The notes under the pieces: generated by a model
Told to the model about the DNA's origin: nothing
The model's input: only the letters and a program-made list of their open reading frames with translations
Database searches by the model: none
Assembly (NCBI GenBank): GCA_947561395.2
Contig: OX387191.1
Span: 38,023,439 to 38,087,438 of the forward strand
Reading direction: 5' to 3'
Length of the DNA: 64,000 bases
From: Buxus sempervirens
Taxonomy: Eukaryota; Streptophyta; Magnoliopsida; Buxales; Buxaceae
Shown: positions 48,471-60,868 of the stretch, one piece after another
How the letters are laid out: each line of letters starts with the position of its first letter
How positions within the stretch are numbered: position 1 is the stretch's first letter
Position numbers and translations under genes: made by a program

Positions 48471-49980
48471 CGATCGGGATATGTGCCCCATCTGGCTTGA
48501 TCAAAATAGCCCCTATTCCATTTCCATTCATATTGGCGGCCCCATCAAAAAACATTTGCCAAGAGCTTTCACCTTCTTCTTCTTCTGTAAATCGGATTGC
48601 CTCATTAGGGAAATTAGTCTTCAAAGGTTGGTATTCTGGTAAAGGGTGTGCAGCTAAGTGATCAGCTATGGCTTGACCTTTAATGGCTTTCTGTGTGATA
48701 TAGGTGAGGTCAAATTCAGAGAGTAACAACTGCCACTTTGCTGTTCTGCCAGTTAAAGCTGGTTTCTCAAATAGATACTTCAAAGGGTCCATTCGGGATA
48801 TCAATAAGGTGGAATGACTAAGGAAATAATATCTCAGTCTCTGAGTTGCCCACACTAAGGCACAACAAGTCTTTTCCAAAGGGGAATACTTTGCTTCATA
48901 TTCTGTAAATTTCTTGCTTAGGTAGTAAATCGCCCTTTCCTTTCTGCCTGTATTGTCATGCTGCCCCAAGACACACCCCATTGACGTCTCCATAACTGAC
49001 AAGTATAAAATCAATGGTCTTCCTGGAGTTGGTGGTACTAGCACAGGTGGGTTCAATAAATACTCCTTTATTGTGTCAAAGGCTTCTTGGCAATCGTCAT
49101 TCCAGACTGTCGGGTTATTCTTTCTTAGAAGCTTGAAAATTGGTTCACAGATAGCGGTGAGCTGTGCTATGAACCGGCTTATGTACTGAATCCTTCCAAG
49201 AAAACCACGAACTTCCTTCTCTGTTCTAGGTGATGGCATTTCAATTATTGCCTTGGCTTTGGCTAGGTCAATCTCAATTCCCTTCCTGCTTACTATAAAG
49301 CCCAATAATTTTCCTGATGTAGCTCCAAAAACACATTTTGCAGGGTTAAGCCTTAGACTGTATTTCTTAAGTCGGTCAAACACCTTCTTCAAGTTGATCA
49401 AATGGTCTTCTTCTTTACATGATTTGGCTATCATATCATCCACATAGACCTCCATCTCTTTATGGATCATATCATGGAATAATGCTGTCATGGCCCGCTG
49501 GTAGGTTGCCCCTGCATTCTTAAGCCCAAATGGCATGACAGTGTAGTGGAAGGTACCCCAAGGTGTAATGAAGGCTGTCTTCTCTTGGTCTTCCTTAGCC
49601 ATCTTAATTTGATTTTACCCAGAAAACCCGTCTATGAATGAGAACAGGCTATGTACAACAGTGTTGTCCACTAAGATGTCTATGTGTGGAAGTGGAAAAT
49701 CATCCTTTGGGCTTGCCTTATTCAAGTCTCTGTAGTCTACACACATTCTGACCTTTCCATCCTTCTTTGGCACTGGTACTATATTTGCAAGCCATTCAGG
49801 GTATGTGGAGACCGCCAAGAATCTGGCTTGGAATTGCTTAACCACTTCATCTTTGACCTTCAATGTCCACTCAGGTTTTAACCTTCTCAGTTTTTGCTTA
49901 ACTGGCTTGGCATCTGGTAGAATGGGTAGCCTGTGCACAACCATGTCCGTGTCTAACCCTGGATATCCCGATACGACCAT
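48471..49980 (-). pseudogene. pol: Tat element reverse transcriptase and first RNase H
   Basis: Reverse transcriptase motifs are clear: VPVPKKDGKVRMCVDYRDLN, FSFIDGFSG, FHYTVMPFGLKNAGATYQRA and VYVDDMIAKS (catalytic DD), then KEVRGFLGRIQYISRFIA in the connection. RNase H-1 follows with LYLSVMETSMGCVLGQ and YEAKYSPLEKTCCALVWA. The domain order fits Ty3/gypsy. Confidence 0.93.
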
Positions 49981-51022
49981 GCAAATACATCTTCATAATT
50001 AGCCAAGAACCGTATCATTTCATCCCGTTGTACCTCAGAAAAGCATACCCCAATCTTTACTATCTTTGGGTCATCTTTGGTCCCTAGGTTTATTGATATG
50101 GTATCTTCAATATTGGGTTGGACCCCCTTTTCATGACGCTCCAATTGATATGTGATTTCTTTTGGAAGGTCGTCTTCTTCGTCCTCGGTCTCTTCTTCAA
50201 CCCCCATTAGATCAAAGTCGAGCTCGAGGTCGAAGTCATACTCACCCCGGTCTAATTCCGTTTGCTTATATGGTTCATAAATGGTTTGGACCTTTTTGAA
50301 AAATTTATCTTTTCTATAAAAAAATTGAAAATCTTTTTGTGTTTTTTGAGAGCCTTCTACAAAATCTTTCCCTGAAGACGAAGGCTCATTAAAACCTTCA
50401 GGAAAAGGGCATTCCGCTAATGGAGTTTTTTTTTGGAAGCCATGTCTGTTTGCCAAACAAACGCGGCTTCAAAAGTAAGGGGAGTTTCCTCCCAATTGTT
50501 CAAAATAAAAGAATCTGGGGCAGGGGTACAAGCCTGCTCCTCAAGCTCAGGGTCTGCATCCAAAATCACCAATACTGGGTGAGTTGCATCGCCTGCTTCT
50601 TCTGTAGGGCTAGTTCCAGACGGAACTTCTACTGCAGCCCAATCAATGAAAGGTAGCTCCTCTGCTCCTTCTTCTTTGTTGCCTTCTGTCATGGCAAAAA
50701 AGGCTCCAATGTCCTCAGAGAAATCACGCTCCTGTTTTGTCTGTGGTCTAGGCCCACCCAATGCTTGTGGGGGTAGAGGTGGAACATATGGTTGCACGGT
50801 TGAGGACTTGGGTTTCTGGAATGGGCTGACATTGTAGTATGGGGGTTTGGATTGATCCTCAGGAGGAGACAGCTGAATCATATGAGAAAGCCTTGGAAAA
50901 GTTTCCCTGATGTGAGGGAATCTCATGTCTTCCATTTCTTTCTGACTTCTCCACTTCCTTGGCTTGGATCCCAATCCTGCTCTGTGGACCATCTTCTTAA
51001 CCTTTACTGGTTCTATGCTTCC
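49953..51022 (-). pseudogene. pol: Tat element protease-RT linker region
   Basis: An acidic, proline-rich region includes GLGSKPRKW, then DLELDFDLMGVEEE and FANYEDVFAWSYRDI, the last leading into reverse transcriptase. Ogre elements are known to splice an intron between protease and reverse transcriptase; I do not identify its borders here. Confidence 0.7.
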
Positions 51023-52126
51023 TTACAGGTTAATCCCCAGACCTTTTCCCGGGTGAAAATTGTACTTTTCTAGCACATTCTTGACCATCTTCTCAGCACA
51101 GGTCAATTTCCCTTCCTTTTCCTGATACCCCCCAGGCATGAAATTAACAGTTTCAAACTGGAAAGAGTGAAATGCAATCTTGTCAGCAGTCAGTTCCATG
51201 TTTATGTAGGGTACATCAGGGGACCACATGGGAGGAACCAAGTTTTCAGCTAAGACAGTAATCACCTTTTGCCCTCTAATATATTTGACTCTTTGGTGGA
51301 GGGTAGATGGTATAGCCCTAGTTGTATGAATCCACGGCCTTCCTAGGAGTAGGTTGAAGGCTGTAGGTATATCCATCACCTCAAATGTGATGTTAAAAAT
51401 ATACGGTCCAATTGTGACCGGCAGTTCAACCTCCCCTAGGGAGTGTGTTTTAGAGCTATCAAAGGCTCTTATGATTCTTCCATTCTGTTTGATTTTATTT
51501 TGCTCCAGACCGAGCTTAACAAAGGTTATTAACGGGCAGACATTCAGAGCCGACCCATTATCAATTAGGACTCGGGCTATCATGCAACCCTTACTAAGTA
51601 CAGCTATGTGCAAAGGGTCAACATGATGGTACCCTGATGGGCTGATTTCAGTCTCAGAAAAGGTTATAACATTATGGGATAAAATTTGCCCAACCATCCA
51701 GCCTAGTTGGTCTGATTCAATATTTTTAGGCACATGGGCCCCCTGAAGTACCTTTAACAGAGATTCCCTATGTTTTTCAGAATTTAACAATAATCCCAGA
51801 ATTGAGATCTGGGCAGGGACTTTGTTCAACTGCTTGACAACATTGAATTCACTCTTTTTTATGATCTTAATGAGTTCAGCAGCCTCACTGTCAACTACCT
51901 GAGGGGCATCTTCCCCTACCTTGGCCTTTCCTTTATTTCTCTCTTCTTCCTTCTTTTCTTTTGCCATTTCTTTCTGTTTTTCTTCCTCCCCCATACCTTT
52001 TCCTGACCTTGTCATGAGGTTTACTTCTTTCTTGCTTTCAGCTGCAGGGAATGTAGTGGTAAATGCTTCACTGTAGCTCCATGGTACAGCCGATTCAGAG
52101 TAAGTAGGCCTAGGGACATTTACCAC
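51023..52126 (-). pseudogene. pol: Tat element aspartic protease
   Basis: The retropepsin-like block ARVLIDNGSALNVCPL (active-site D-x-G-S/A) is followed by the hydrophobic FNLLLGRPWIH block. It is preceded by a Lys/Glu-rich linker and followed by a G-patch-like YNFHPGKGLGINL stretch, as in other Tat/Ogre elements. Confidence 0.88.
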
Positions 52127-52232
52127 TAATGGGGGTAGTTTGGACTTGGCTGTGGAAGTCTGAGCCAGGGGAACATTAACAACTAATGGTGGAAGTTGTT
52201 TTGGTTGGGGGGTTGCAGAAATGACTGATGCA

Positions 52233-54056
52233 CTAAGAGGGCCACAGTTTTATGACCAATGGTGGTTTGGAGTGAATCGGTGAAGTAAAGGTGGATGGAC
52301 TGCAATTGATGACCAACGGTAGTTTTGCAATGTTCATTTGGGCCATGAGGGATGAGACTCGGTCCAGAGATGAGCTAATGTTCTTTGCAGCACTATCATT
52401 CCCTTTTGAAATTACATTTATTTCTTTGTCCTCATTTCTTCTGTCAAAATACACTCTGACCGTTGTCCCTATAGGAGCAATCAATTGAGATGGGTCAAAG
52501 GTTATTTTGTCAGAGGAGATGACCCCTATGATATTAGATGGGCCTGCCCCATGATGTTGGGGCAGCGGGTTTTGTCCAATATCAGTTCTTGGAGGATTGG
52601 GAGCCCCTGTATTGAAAGACAGGGTATTCTGGTCTAATAAATCCTGAATGGCATGTTTCAAAGGCCAACACTTGTCAGTAGGATGCCCAGGTGCACCCAT
52701 ATTGAAATCACAAGTGGTGGAGGGGTCATAATTTCTCCCCTTAGATGCATTCGGATTGGGCTCTCTTAAGGTGATATATCCTGCCTGCAATAAAGTGGGC
52801 AGCAGCTGAGAAGGAGTCATTGGAATAGGGGTGAAAACCCTATTTCTCTTTGCTGCAAAATAGGCATCCTTTTCCTCCTTAGTAAAAACCCTTTTTTGGT
52901 CTGAAGGTGCTGCTGGAACATTAACCCTCATATGGGCCTGGGTAGATGGAACAGATGGAGTAGGAAAATGAGCAGGTATGTTGATTTGTATGGGCTTGTT
53001 AGGGCCAGATGGTGGCTGTACCATGTTCACCTCCCCTTCTTTCTTGTTCCCATTCTTCTTAATCCCACTTCTTTTCTTCAGATTAGGGTCCTGTTGACTA
53101 ACCATGGTAGAGTGGTCAACTATCTTACCTGATCTTATCCCGTCTTCAATTCGGTCAGCCACTTGGACTAAGGCAGCAAAATTAGTGGTGGTCTGACCCA
53201 CCAAATGGCTGTAGAATGGTTGACCCAATGTGCTGATGAAAGTGGAAATCATCTCCTACTCTAGCATAGGTGGCCTAACTTGAGAGGCTGTCTCCCTCCA
53301 TCTCTTGGCATACTGCCTTACAGTCTCATCCCTTCCTTTGCTCATTCTCATTACGTCGTACCTGTCTGGCACGATCTCTGAATTGAACTGGTATTGAGCT
53401 AGGAAGGCATCTGCTAGGTCCTTCCATCTTCTAATCTTTCCATGGTCTAGAGTAGCGAACCACCTCAATGCGGTTCCAGTCAGGCTCCTTTGGAAGAGCT
53501 GAATCAGAACACCTTCATCCCGCCCAAACTGGCATAGGGCACCACAGTATAACTTCAGATGGCTCATGGGGCAGCCCGTGCCATCATACTTGTCTAGGTC
53601 TGGGCACTTGAACTTAGCCGGCTGGTTAACATTGGGTTATAGGCAAAAATCCTCAAAGTTGGTGCCCCCGAAGTTGCTCACCCCTTTTACTTCTCTAAGT
53701 TCATCTTGGATCATTTCCAGTTTGTGCAGGAACTTTCTTTCAACCTCTTCCCTTATCCTTTCCTTTTCCTTAGCTTTGTCTGACTCAACTGTCTCATCCC
53801 TGATCAGTATAGGTTCAGGGGTGGGTTCATAGACGGGTTCAGGAATTGGTTGCACTGGAGGTGGAATATTGATTTGGGGTGGAGGTGCAGGGTTGGAAGT
53901 GGATGCTTGATTTTGGGCTTGGATTTGTTGGGCCTGCACTTGTTGGGCCTGCACGGACAATATGTTCTCTATCATTCGGGCTAGTCCTGCTACTTGTTCT
54001 TGGAGCAGGGTAACATCTGGATGAGGAGCATCAGCTTCATTCTCAATGGGATTCAT
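52233..54056 (-). pseudogene. gag: Tat element gag
   Basis: The region starts MNPIENEADAPHPDV, followed by a Gln/Pro-rich stretch and a coiled coil. The capsid block has FQRSLTGTALRWFATLD, DAFLAQYQFN and RDETVRQYAKRWRE (Retrotrans_gag family). A CDFNMGAPGHPTDKCW zinc-knuckle-like stretch follows near 52700. It is broken in more than one place. Confidence 0.88.
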
Positions 54057-54284
54057 GGCGCGAGCTCTTGATCTGGTTACAGGAGCTATGATTGCAAGTG
54101 TATTGGTACCTGGGGGAAAATAAAAAATATATCAATGCCCATTTAATCTCCTTCACCTACCTAGGAATGCCTATGTGCTAGCTGGGTGAACACGAGTTTG
54201 GATTTGTTTTTTATTTGCTTCTCTTTTTTTTATTTTTTTATTATAGAATTGTTGGAATATTCTAGGGCTTCCAACAGGTCCCAT

Positions 54285-54910
54285 AAGAGAAAAAGATCTG
54301 AAATTCAAAGGCTTTCAGAGGCCCTGGAGTTTTTTGGAAAAAGTCTGAAATTCAAAGGCTTTCAGAGGCCCAGGAGTATTTTTAGAAAAAGCCTGAAATT
54401 CAAAGGCTTTCAGAGGCCCCGGGGTATTTTTGCAAAAGGTCTAAAATTCAAAGGCTTTCAGAGGCCCAAGGATATTTTAGAGAAAGATCTGAAATTCAAA
54501 GGCTTTCAGAGGCCCAAAAGGTTAAAGTGTGAAATTCAAAGGCTTTCAGAGGCCCAAAAGGTTAAAGTCTGAAATTCAGAGGCTTTCAGAGGCCCAAAAG
54601 GATAAAGTCTAAAATTCAAAGGCTTTCAGAGGCCCCAAAAGGTTAAAGTCTGAAATTCAAAGGCTTTCAAAGGCCCAAAAGGTTAGAGTCTGAAATTCAA
54701 AGGCTTTCAGAGGCCCAAAAGGTTAAAGTCTGAAATTCAAAGGCTTTCAAAGGCCCAGGGTTTTTTTTTTTGGAAAAAGTCTGAAATTCAAAGGCTTTTA
54801 GAGGCCCAAGGATGTTTTGAGAAGAAGTCTGAAATTCAAAGGCTTTCAGAGGCCCAAGAGCATTTTTGAAAAAGATCTGAAATTCAAAGGCTTTCAGAGG
54901 CCCAAAGATA
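54285..54910. repeat. ~14-copy tandem repeat in the Tat leader
   Basis: The core GAAATTCAAAGGCTTTCAGA plus GGCCC recurs about 14 times with linkers of 12-25 bases (AAAAGGTTAAAGTCT and variants). Tandem arrays in untranslated parts are usual for the Tat clade. AAAGGCTTT is itself palindromic. Confidence 0.9.
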
Positions 54911-55041
54911 TATTTTTTTTTTTATTCATTCATTTTTTTTTTTGAAGCATTTTATTCAAACTCGTCTCCCTTTCATCATTTGAGGGTTAAAGGAACAGGA
55001 TTTAAGTGAGAAAAACTGATTATAATTGAATTCTCCGCTAA

Positions 55042-55180
55042 GACCGTATAAACAGTACAATCCGATTGTGCCCGTATTTAAATTACGAGCAAGTCGCGAC
55101 CGTATGATTAATACGGGCAAGCCCAGACCGTATAATCACTACGGGCGAGCCCAGCCCGTATTAAAACTACGGTTTTACGG
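55042..55180. repeat. five-unit hairpin array in the Tat leader
   Basis: Very regular units: [GCCCGTA or GACCGTA], 6-8 bases, TACGGGC or TACGAGC, then 7-10 base spacers containing AGCCCA. The period is about 29 bp. Same motif as the arrays at 39333 and 43954 and in both LTRs. Confidence 0.85.
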
Positions 55181-55199
55181 AGCTGCTTTATGTTTCTTC

Positions 55200-56378
55200 A
55201 GTTTTTTTTCATGGTTTGATCACTTTGATTGCTCATCCTAACATATGGTTCACCCATGCTGGGCCTCTAAATTATCCCAAAGTGGACTTTGAACTATTTG
55301 CAAAAATACATGCTTAGGAGGGAACATGTTCCTTCCAAATTGACACCATACTCATACTTTGGTACCATTTTGTTGCCTCTTGTACAAACATTGGGTAGTA
55401 TTGATTCTAAACAGAGTTAGAGACTCTTCCAATGGGCTACACCATGCTTAAGAACCATGCATATTTGGGACCAATTTTGTCCCCAAACCAATGGGCACCC
55501 TGACACCCCTATGACATGAATACCTTGCAGAAAAATAGGATTACCTTGTTACCTTGTTTACCTTCAATATGGCATCCGCATTATGCCCTGGTTTGTAAGC
55601 CATGCAAACGGCCTTCTCACAATTACAAACCCATATTCCCACGTAATTGTGTATTTTAGCCAAAAACGTGTATCTCCACCTTCAAGCGTAGGGGTTTTGG
55701 GTTTTGGCTTAATGGCAACTTAGCACTCAAGCCTAGTGATGACCAGAATCCCAGATCCACGTTATCATCACATCATTGGCCCAAAGTTCTAAGGTAAATT
55801 TTTTCACTTTCGCTTTCCGAAGTATCGACCTCGTTGCGCCAAGCTACACACATTCGGTTTCAACTTCCTATAGGTTAAGGGTAGGCTGTGTAAAAAAATA
55901 AAATGTGCACAGTGCATTGTAAAAATAGGGTGCATTCACAATGTCCCAAACCCTTGCCACTCTTTTCGCAGCCATGCATAAACAAACCAAGGCATAATAG
56001 GAAAGCATATTTAAAGTAAATAAATACACAAACAATCCTATAGCACCTAAAACATGCTCATAAAAAAAATCATCTAATCATGCAAACATATGATCATGTT
56101 ATACACCCAAAAACGCATCATGGAGATCATGCTGAAAATTAAAACATGCTATCATAAAAATATAGCAAGAAATAAACATGGTTCAGCAAAACGAACCTCC
56201 CCTACGCATGTTTGTAGAAACAATCCTATAAATCAAAATTAAGCATGTTTCTACCCCCATGAATTCTTAAGCAATGATTCAGATTTAAAACATACCCAAC
56301 ATGCTTAAGAACACAAAATAGCAAGCAAATCAAAAAATCAAAACATGAACAAACACCAAAAGGCTCAAATCCTCAAGT
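55200..56378 (-). other. Tat element 5' leader, non-coding
   Basis: AT-rich leader between the primer-binding site and the repeats; no ORF of note. Some Tat elements carry an ORF1 here; I see none. Confidence 0.6.
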
Positions 56379-56396
56379 CCCCAGCAGAGTCGCCAG
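56379..56396 (-). other. primer-binding site, tRNA-Arg type
   Basis: On the - strand TGGCGACTCTGCTGGGGA lies 2 bases inside the 5' LTR. It matches the 3' end of plant tRNA-Arg as known for Ogre/Tat elements. Confidence 0.85.
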
Positions 56397-56398
56397 TT

Positions 56399-58196
56399 GT
56401 GAGACATGGGGAAAAATCAAAAATCCAATGACTTCCTCTATCATCATGCGGGATTAAATTAAATAAAGAGTCGCCACCATTCAATTTAGGTGTGAATGGA
56501 CACCAAGATATTAAATAAGCACAAAAGGCAATTTTAAGGTAAAAATAACCCTCCTTAAAAAAACCAGAGATGGGTAGGGGGATTAGGTTATGAATAGGGG
56601 AAGGTGTTAGGCACCCCTATTCATCCACACAAGGTGGTTTCCAGGTATTGTTCATGTTAAAATAAAGGAAAAAAAGGCTTGCTATAAAAATCATAAAAAT
56701 GACAAAATTGTATGGTTTTTTCATACGAATAGTCTGATTGATCCAGAACTCTCAAATATGATCATACCATTCCTAGGGTTTCATGATCAAAACAAAATTG
56801 AGATAAAATCAAATAAAATTAATTTAAAGTGAAAAATCCAAAAATTTGGCTTTAAGTCAAATTCTAGAAATCTAGAAAAATATGATTTTTATAAAATATT
56901 TCAAATTTGAACTTGAACAGTCCAGGACATAGGTATAGCCCATATTTCACATTAAATCAAAAAATAAAAACAAAAAATACCCACGTTGATGAAAAACATC
57001 AAAAGGGGAGAACTTAGACCGTAGGGTCTTCTCTCAATAATGAAAAACGATTTAAAAACAACATTATGAAACCCTAGAGGTTATTTTCAGGCTTCTGGAT
57101 CCAGATCTACCATATTGATCATGATAAATCCAAGATCTTAGCCTAAAATCACAAAAATCACAAAAACAGTGCTGTATGTGCAAATATGTGGAAAATCCAA
57201 ATTTTATCAAAAAGTGGGGATCTCATGCTATAAGCATCATAGATTCATGTTATTCATTCAGATTCAACATAAAAACCATTAAAACATGATCAAGATATTT
57301 AAAGCAGCCACATCTCACATATTAGAGCACATGGGGGTCTGCCCTACGGATCCACCTGTTCTCTTTTCCCCTAGATCTCTCTTCACGTTTTACGGCTAGA
57401 AAGACTCTTGAGGTACTTGAAGGTAGGTTTGGTTACACAAGCACAATCAGAGGCTTTATTCTAAAAAAAAGAGAAAAACAGATATGGGGTTCTATTCTAG
57501 GGATCCACCTGTTCTCTTTTCCCCTAGCTCTCTCTTTACGTTTTACGGCTAGAGAGACTCTTGAGGTACTTAGAGACAAGTTTAGGAATACAAGTACAAA
57601 AGATATGGCCTTATTCTACAGCAATAGAGAAGATCCTGTTACTTCTAGAATTGAAGACAGAAAATAAAAGGGAAAAGGGACTTACCTGGATTGAGCAAGC
57701 AAGGCAACAGGGGTTCTTCTCTTCTCATGGAGCTTCTTAGACTTCAAATTTTCGTGGCCTTTTGCTTGAGGAAAGGCCCTCTATTTATAGGCAAACATAG
57801 GGGTATGGTTGGTCCAAGGTTTGGCAAGATAGAGTTTCAGTTTGAGTTCAACACAAGATCATGCCCATCCTTTATCCACAAAGATATTTCGCACGAATAA
57901 AATATATAATTCGCTCATTTAAAGGGATTTTGGACTAAAGAGAAGGCTCAGAAATCGAGAGAAGAATAGAACTCGCATGAGTCTAGAATGCCCATAAATG
58001 ATTTACGGTCCAACGGTGCCCGTATTTCCAATACGGGCGCGCCTGACCGTAGAGACATTTCGGGCGCGACCGGCCCGTGAATAAAATACTGGCAAAGCAT
58101 GCCTTGTCAGTTTTTATGCATTTTTGACCTGTTTTAAGCTCTAATTACATGTTTTTACTCTTTTCTCATTCTGTAGTGCAATTTGGGGTGTCTACA
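56399..58196 (-). repeat. 5' LTR of the Tat element
   Basis: 1798 bp, homologous to the 3' LTR with a few percent differences. The TATA box CTATAAATAG is at 57790-57781 on the - strand. Confidence 0.92.
57991..58095. repeat. hairpin array in the 5' LTR U3
   Basis: Same site as 38793-38897. Here the middle hairpin is perfect (GCCCGTATT/AATACGGGC), while the first and last are weakened. Confidence 0.8.
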
Positions 58197-58201
58197 AAGC
58201 T

Positions 58202-59636
58202 AGAACCTTCTTTTGGTCACAACCTAAAAAGGAAAGGCCTATGCACATGATTGCCTATGAAAAAATTTGTAAGCCAAAGGAAGCCGGAGGTTTAAATGTG
58301 AGAAACCTCAAGGACTTCAATGAAGCCCTCTTGGCTAAGGATGGGAGTTAATGGTGAACAATGGTAGTTTTTGGATTGTTTTCTTTAAGTCTAAATATTT
58401 TCATGATAAATCCTTTCTGGAAAGTACAATCAAGGGATGGTTTGGAGGATCAGGAATGGGTCTGACATTCCAATACATGACCTTAGCTGGATTCGTGGAT
58501 CTCCAACCATGAATAAGCAGCCGAATATGAATGAGATGGGACACATCCTCAGTTGCTGACCTTCTCATACCCCACACCAATCAGTGGAATTTCAGCACCC
58601 TTCACAAACTTTGGCATCATGATGTCGTTAATTATATCAGAAGTGTCCATCCAAATCATCGTAGAACAAGGGATGTCCCCATATGTAAGGCAGGTAAAAA
58701 TGGTTCATTCTCAGTAGTTTCTGTTTACAATGTTCTGATTAGCAGAGATGAAATGGAGACAAACAAGCATTGGAGAGAAATATGTAAGCTTCAGTGTCCC
58801 CAGAAAATCCAACTTTTTATTTGGAAGATGGCCCAGAATGGGATCACAACAAATGATTTATTGCACAACAGGCTTGGGACTCAACTGCAAGAGTGTGTCT
58901 TACGCAATAATGAACCTGAATCATGCCTTCACATTCTTTCGGACATTCACTAGAGCTCTATGCTTTGCCTCAGCTGGTCTACTCTTGGACAGAGTGGATA
59001 ATCAAAACAATATCAAAGACTGGTGGTTCCAAAGAATGAAGGAAAACAATTCTGACTCTCTTCGAGTTGCTGCCTGGGCAAATATGAGTTGGATCACATG
59101 GCTATCTCGTAACCAGGTAATTTTCGAAGGCAAAAATCCAAACATCTTTCCAGCACTAGGCCATCTCAATACATTGCAGGTAGAATCAGAGAAGTTGATA
59201 AGGAAAAATGAGAAGATAAGGCAAAAGGAGGACGTTGCAGTGCAATGGACACGATCAAAGGGAAGCAATGTCAAAATCAACGTCAACGGAGCATCTCGAG
59301 GAGGGAACGGCAGAGCAGCCCGTGGGATTATTTGCAGAGGCTCGGATGGAAAATTCAAGACGGCCATTGCTCACTACTTGGGTACTGCTTCTGCGTTGAT
59401 AGCTGAGGCTCATGGACTACAATAGGGCATCAAACTGGCCTTGGCGCTCAAATTCAAAAGAGTGGAGATCGAGAGTGATTCAGTTAGCATCGTTAAGTTC
59501 ATCAAAGGGGAAATTTCTGACATTCCTTGGACTGTTTCTAACGTCATTGAAGAAGCGAAACATTTGTGCAGCCACTTTGACTTCATCTCAGTCGCTCACA
59601 TCTATAGAAAAGCAAATAGTATAGCAGACGCCTTAG
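58202..59636 (+). mobile_element. LINE fragment 3 (RT end, zinc-binding RT domain, RNase H)
   Basis: This continues the LINE after the Tat insertion: ARTFFWSQPKKERPMHMIAY and GGLNVRNLKDFNEALLAK, then a zf-RVT-like block (WREICKLQCPQKIQLFIWKM), then RNase H (KINVNGASRGGNGRAARGII, LIAEAHGLQ, VEIESDSVSIVKFI, RKANSIADAL). The first RNase H aspartate is replaced: NVNGAS instead of the usual NVDGA. Several frame changes and stops occur (for example a stop after AEAHGLQ near 59422), so it is dead. The L1-like clade with a C-terminal RNase H is typical of plants. Confidence 0.9.
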
Positions 59637-60860
59637 TAGGGGTGCTCATCGGGCCGGCACGGCCCAGCACGCCAACGGGCCGGCCCGGCACGGCTCGCCC
59701 ACTGTATCATGCCGTGCCAAGCTGGGGGGATGTGCCATCAGCCCGTATAGGCACGGCCCAGCACACCAACGGGCCGGCCCGGCCCGGCACGGCACGCCCA
59801 CTATAGCGTGCCGTGCCAGGCCGAGGGGACGAGCTATCGGCCCGTATAGGCACGGCCAGCCAGGGCACATGGCCTGCGGGCGGCACGGGCCCATTTTGAC
59901 ATGGGACGGCACGCTATGGGGCACACCCAACTAAGTTAAAGAAAATCGAAAACGTCAACAGCAGGGTTCGAACCTAGTCTAACAGATTTCAAGTCTGTCT
60001 CCTTAACCACACGGATATATCAACTTCTTGCATCAATAGTATCATAAAATTATGTTAAGTGAAAATTAAGGATACCCCCACGATTGTTGGAAAATATAAT
60101 TACAAAAGCCCTTATATAATCATTAAAAGCTAAGAAAATAATTAGGTATAAATAAGCCCAAAAAGATGTTATAAAATCTCCAATTAAATATATTTGTTAA
60201 ATCTATGATTTTTAATTAGACTACTTCAAGTCTTTAATGGGTGTAATTCTTCGTTTCATTCTCCTGCAGTACAATGTACGTTTCTATTGAGCATCTCTCC
60301 TCCATGCTAAATTACTGTCCAAATCCTAAACTATCTTAAAGCAAAACCTTAAATAATCAATTTGTAACTTAATACACAAATACTATTCCTGAAAAGACAA
60401 CAACGCATCTTCTTAAGGCCACTAGCAAACATTTTGTAAGAAAAAGATAGATGAGTGGGTGCCAACCTAGTTGTAATGTGCTCATACTATAGTGATGCAG
60501 TATTATTTGTAAAGTTGTATTATTTGCAAAGTTGTTCTTGTACTTGCAAGAATTAATTTATTTACATTTTTTGAGCAAAATCTATCATATTATGTGTAAG
60601 ATAATTTTGTGAATTTTTCAGAATTTTTAATCATTTTTTTCCTATTTTATGGATTTTTTTGAATTTTTTTTAAAAAATAGAGCCTGGCCCGTTTGACCTA
60701 GCGGCGGCCCACCGGCCTAGCACGGCACGGCCCAGCCCCGCGCATGCCGCGAGCTGGGCCGTGCCAGGGTATTCGGCCAACGGGCCAAGCGTGCCGTGGC
60801 CTGCCCGGCACACCCCAGTCGTGCCCAAGCCGTGGCGGACCGGCCCGTTGAGCACCCTTA
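59637..60860. mobile_element. non-autonomous hAT transposon with GC-rich ends
   Basis: It starts TAGGGGTGCTCA and ends TGAGCACCCTTA, near-inverse termini. Flanks are an 8-bp target duplication with one mismatch (CGCCTTAG 59629-59636; CGCATTAG 60861-60868), the hAT signature, and it splits the LINE RNase H end (ADAL...AKF). Both ends carry dense GGGCCGGCACGGCCC-type motifs (59650-59900 and 60685-60850) around an AT-rich, non-coding core. No transposase is present. Confidence 0.88.
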
Positions 60861-60868
60861 CGCATTAG

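Larger units (their letters stand above)
37192..58196 (-). mobile_element. 21-kb Ty3/gypsy Tat-clade (Ogre/Retand-like) retrotransposon
   Basis: The element has LTRs at 37192-38999 and 56399-58196, perfect target duplication AAGCT (37187-37191, 58197-58201) and TG...CA ends. On the - strand the order is LTR, primer-binding site, 2.3-kb leader with tandem repeats, gag, protease, reverse transcriptase, RNase H, second RNase H, integrase, a long 3' region, polypurine tract, LTR. Size, a primer-binding site matching tRNA-Arg, the second RNase H and antisense genes in the 3' region all point to the Tat clade. All main parts are present, but gag-pol is broken in several places, so it is a fossil. 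The LTRs differ by a few percent by eye, suggesting an age of one to a few million years. It is inserted in the LINE. Confidence 0.93.
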
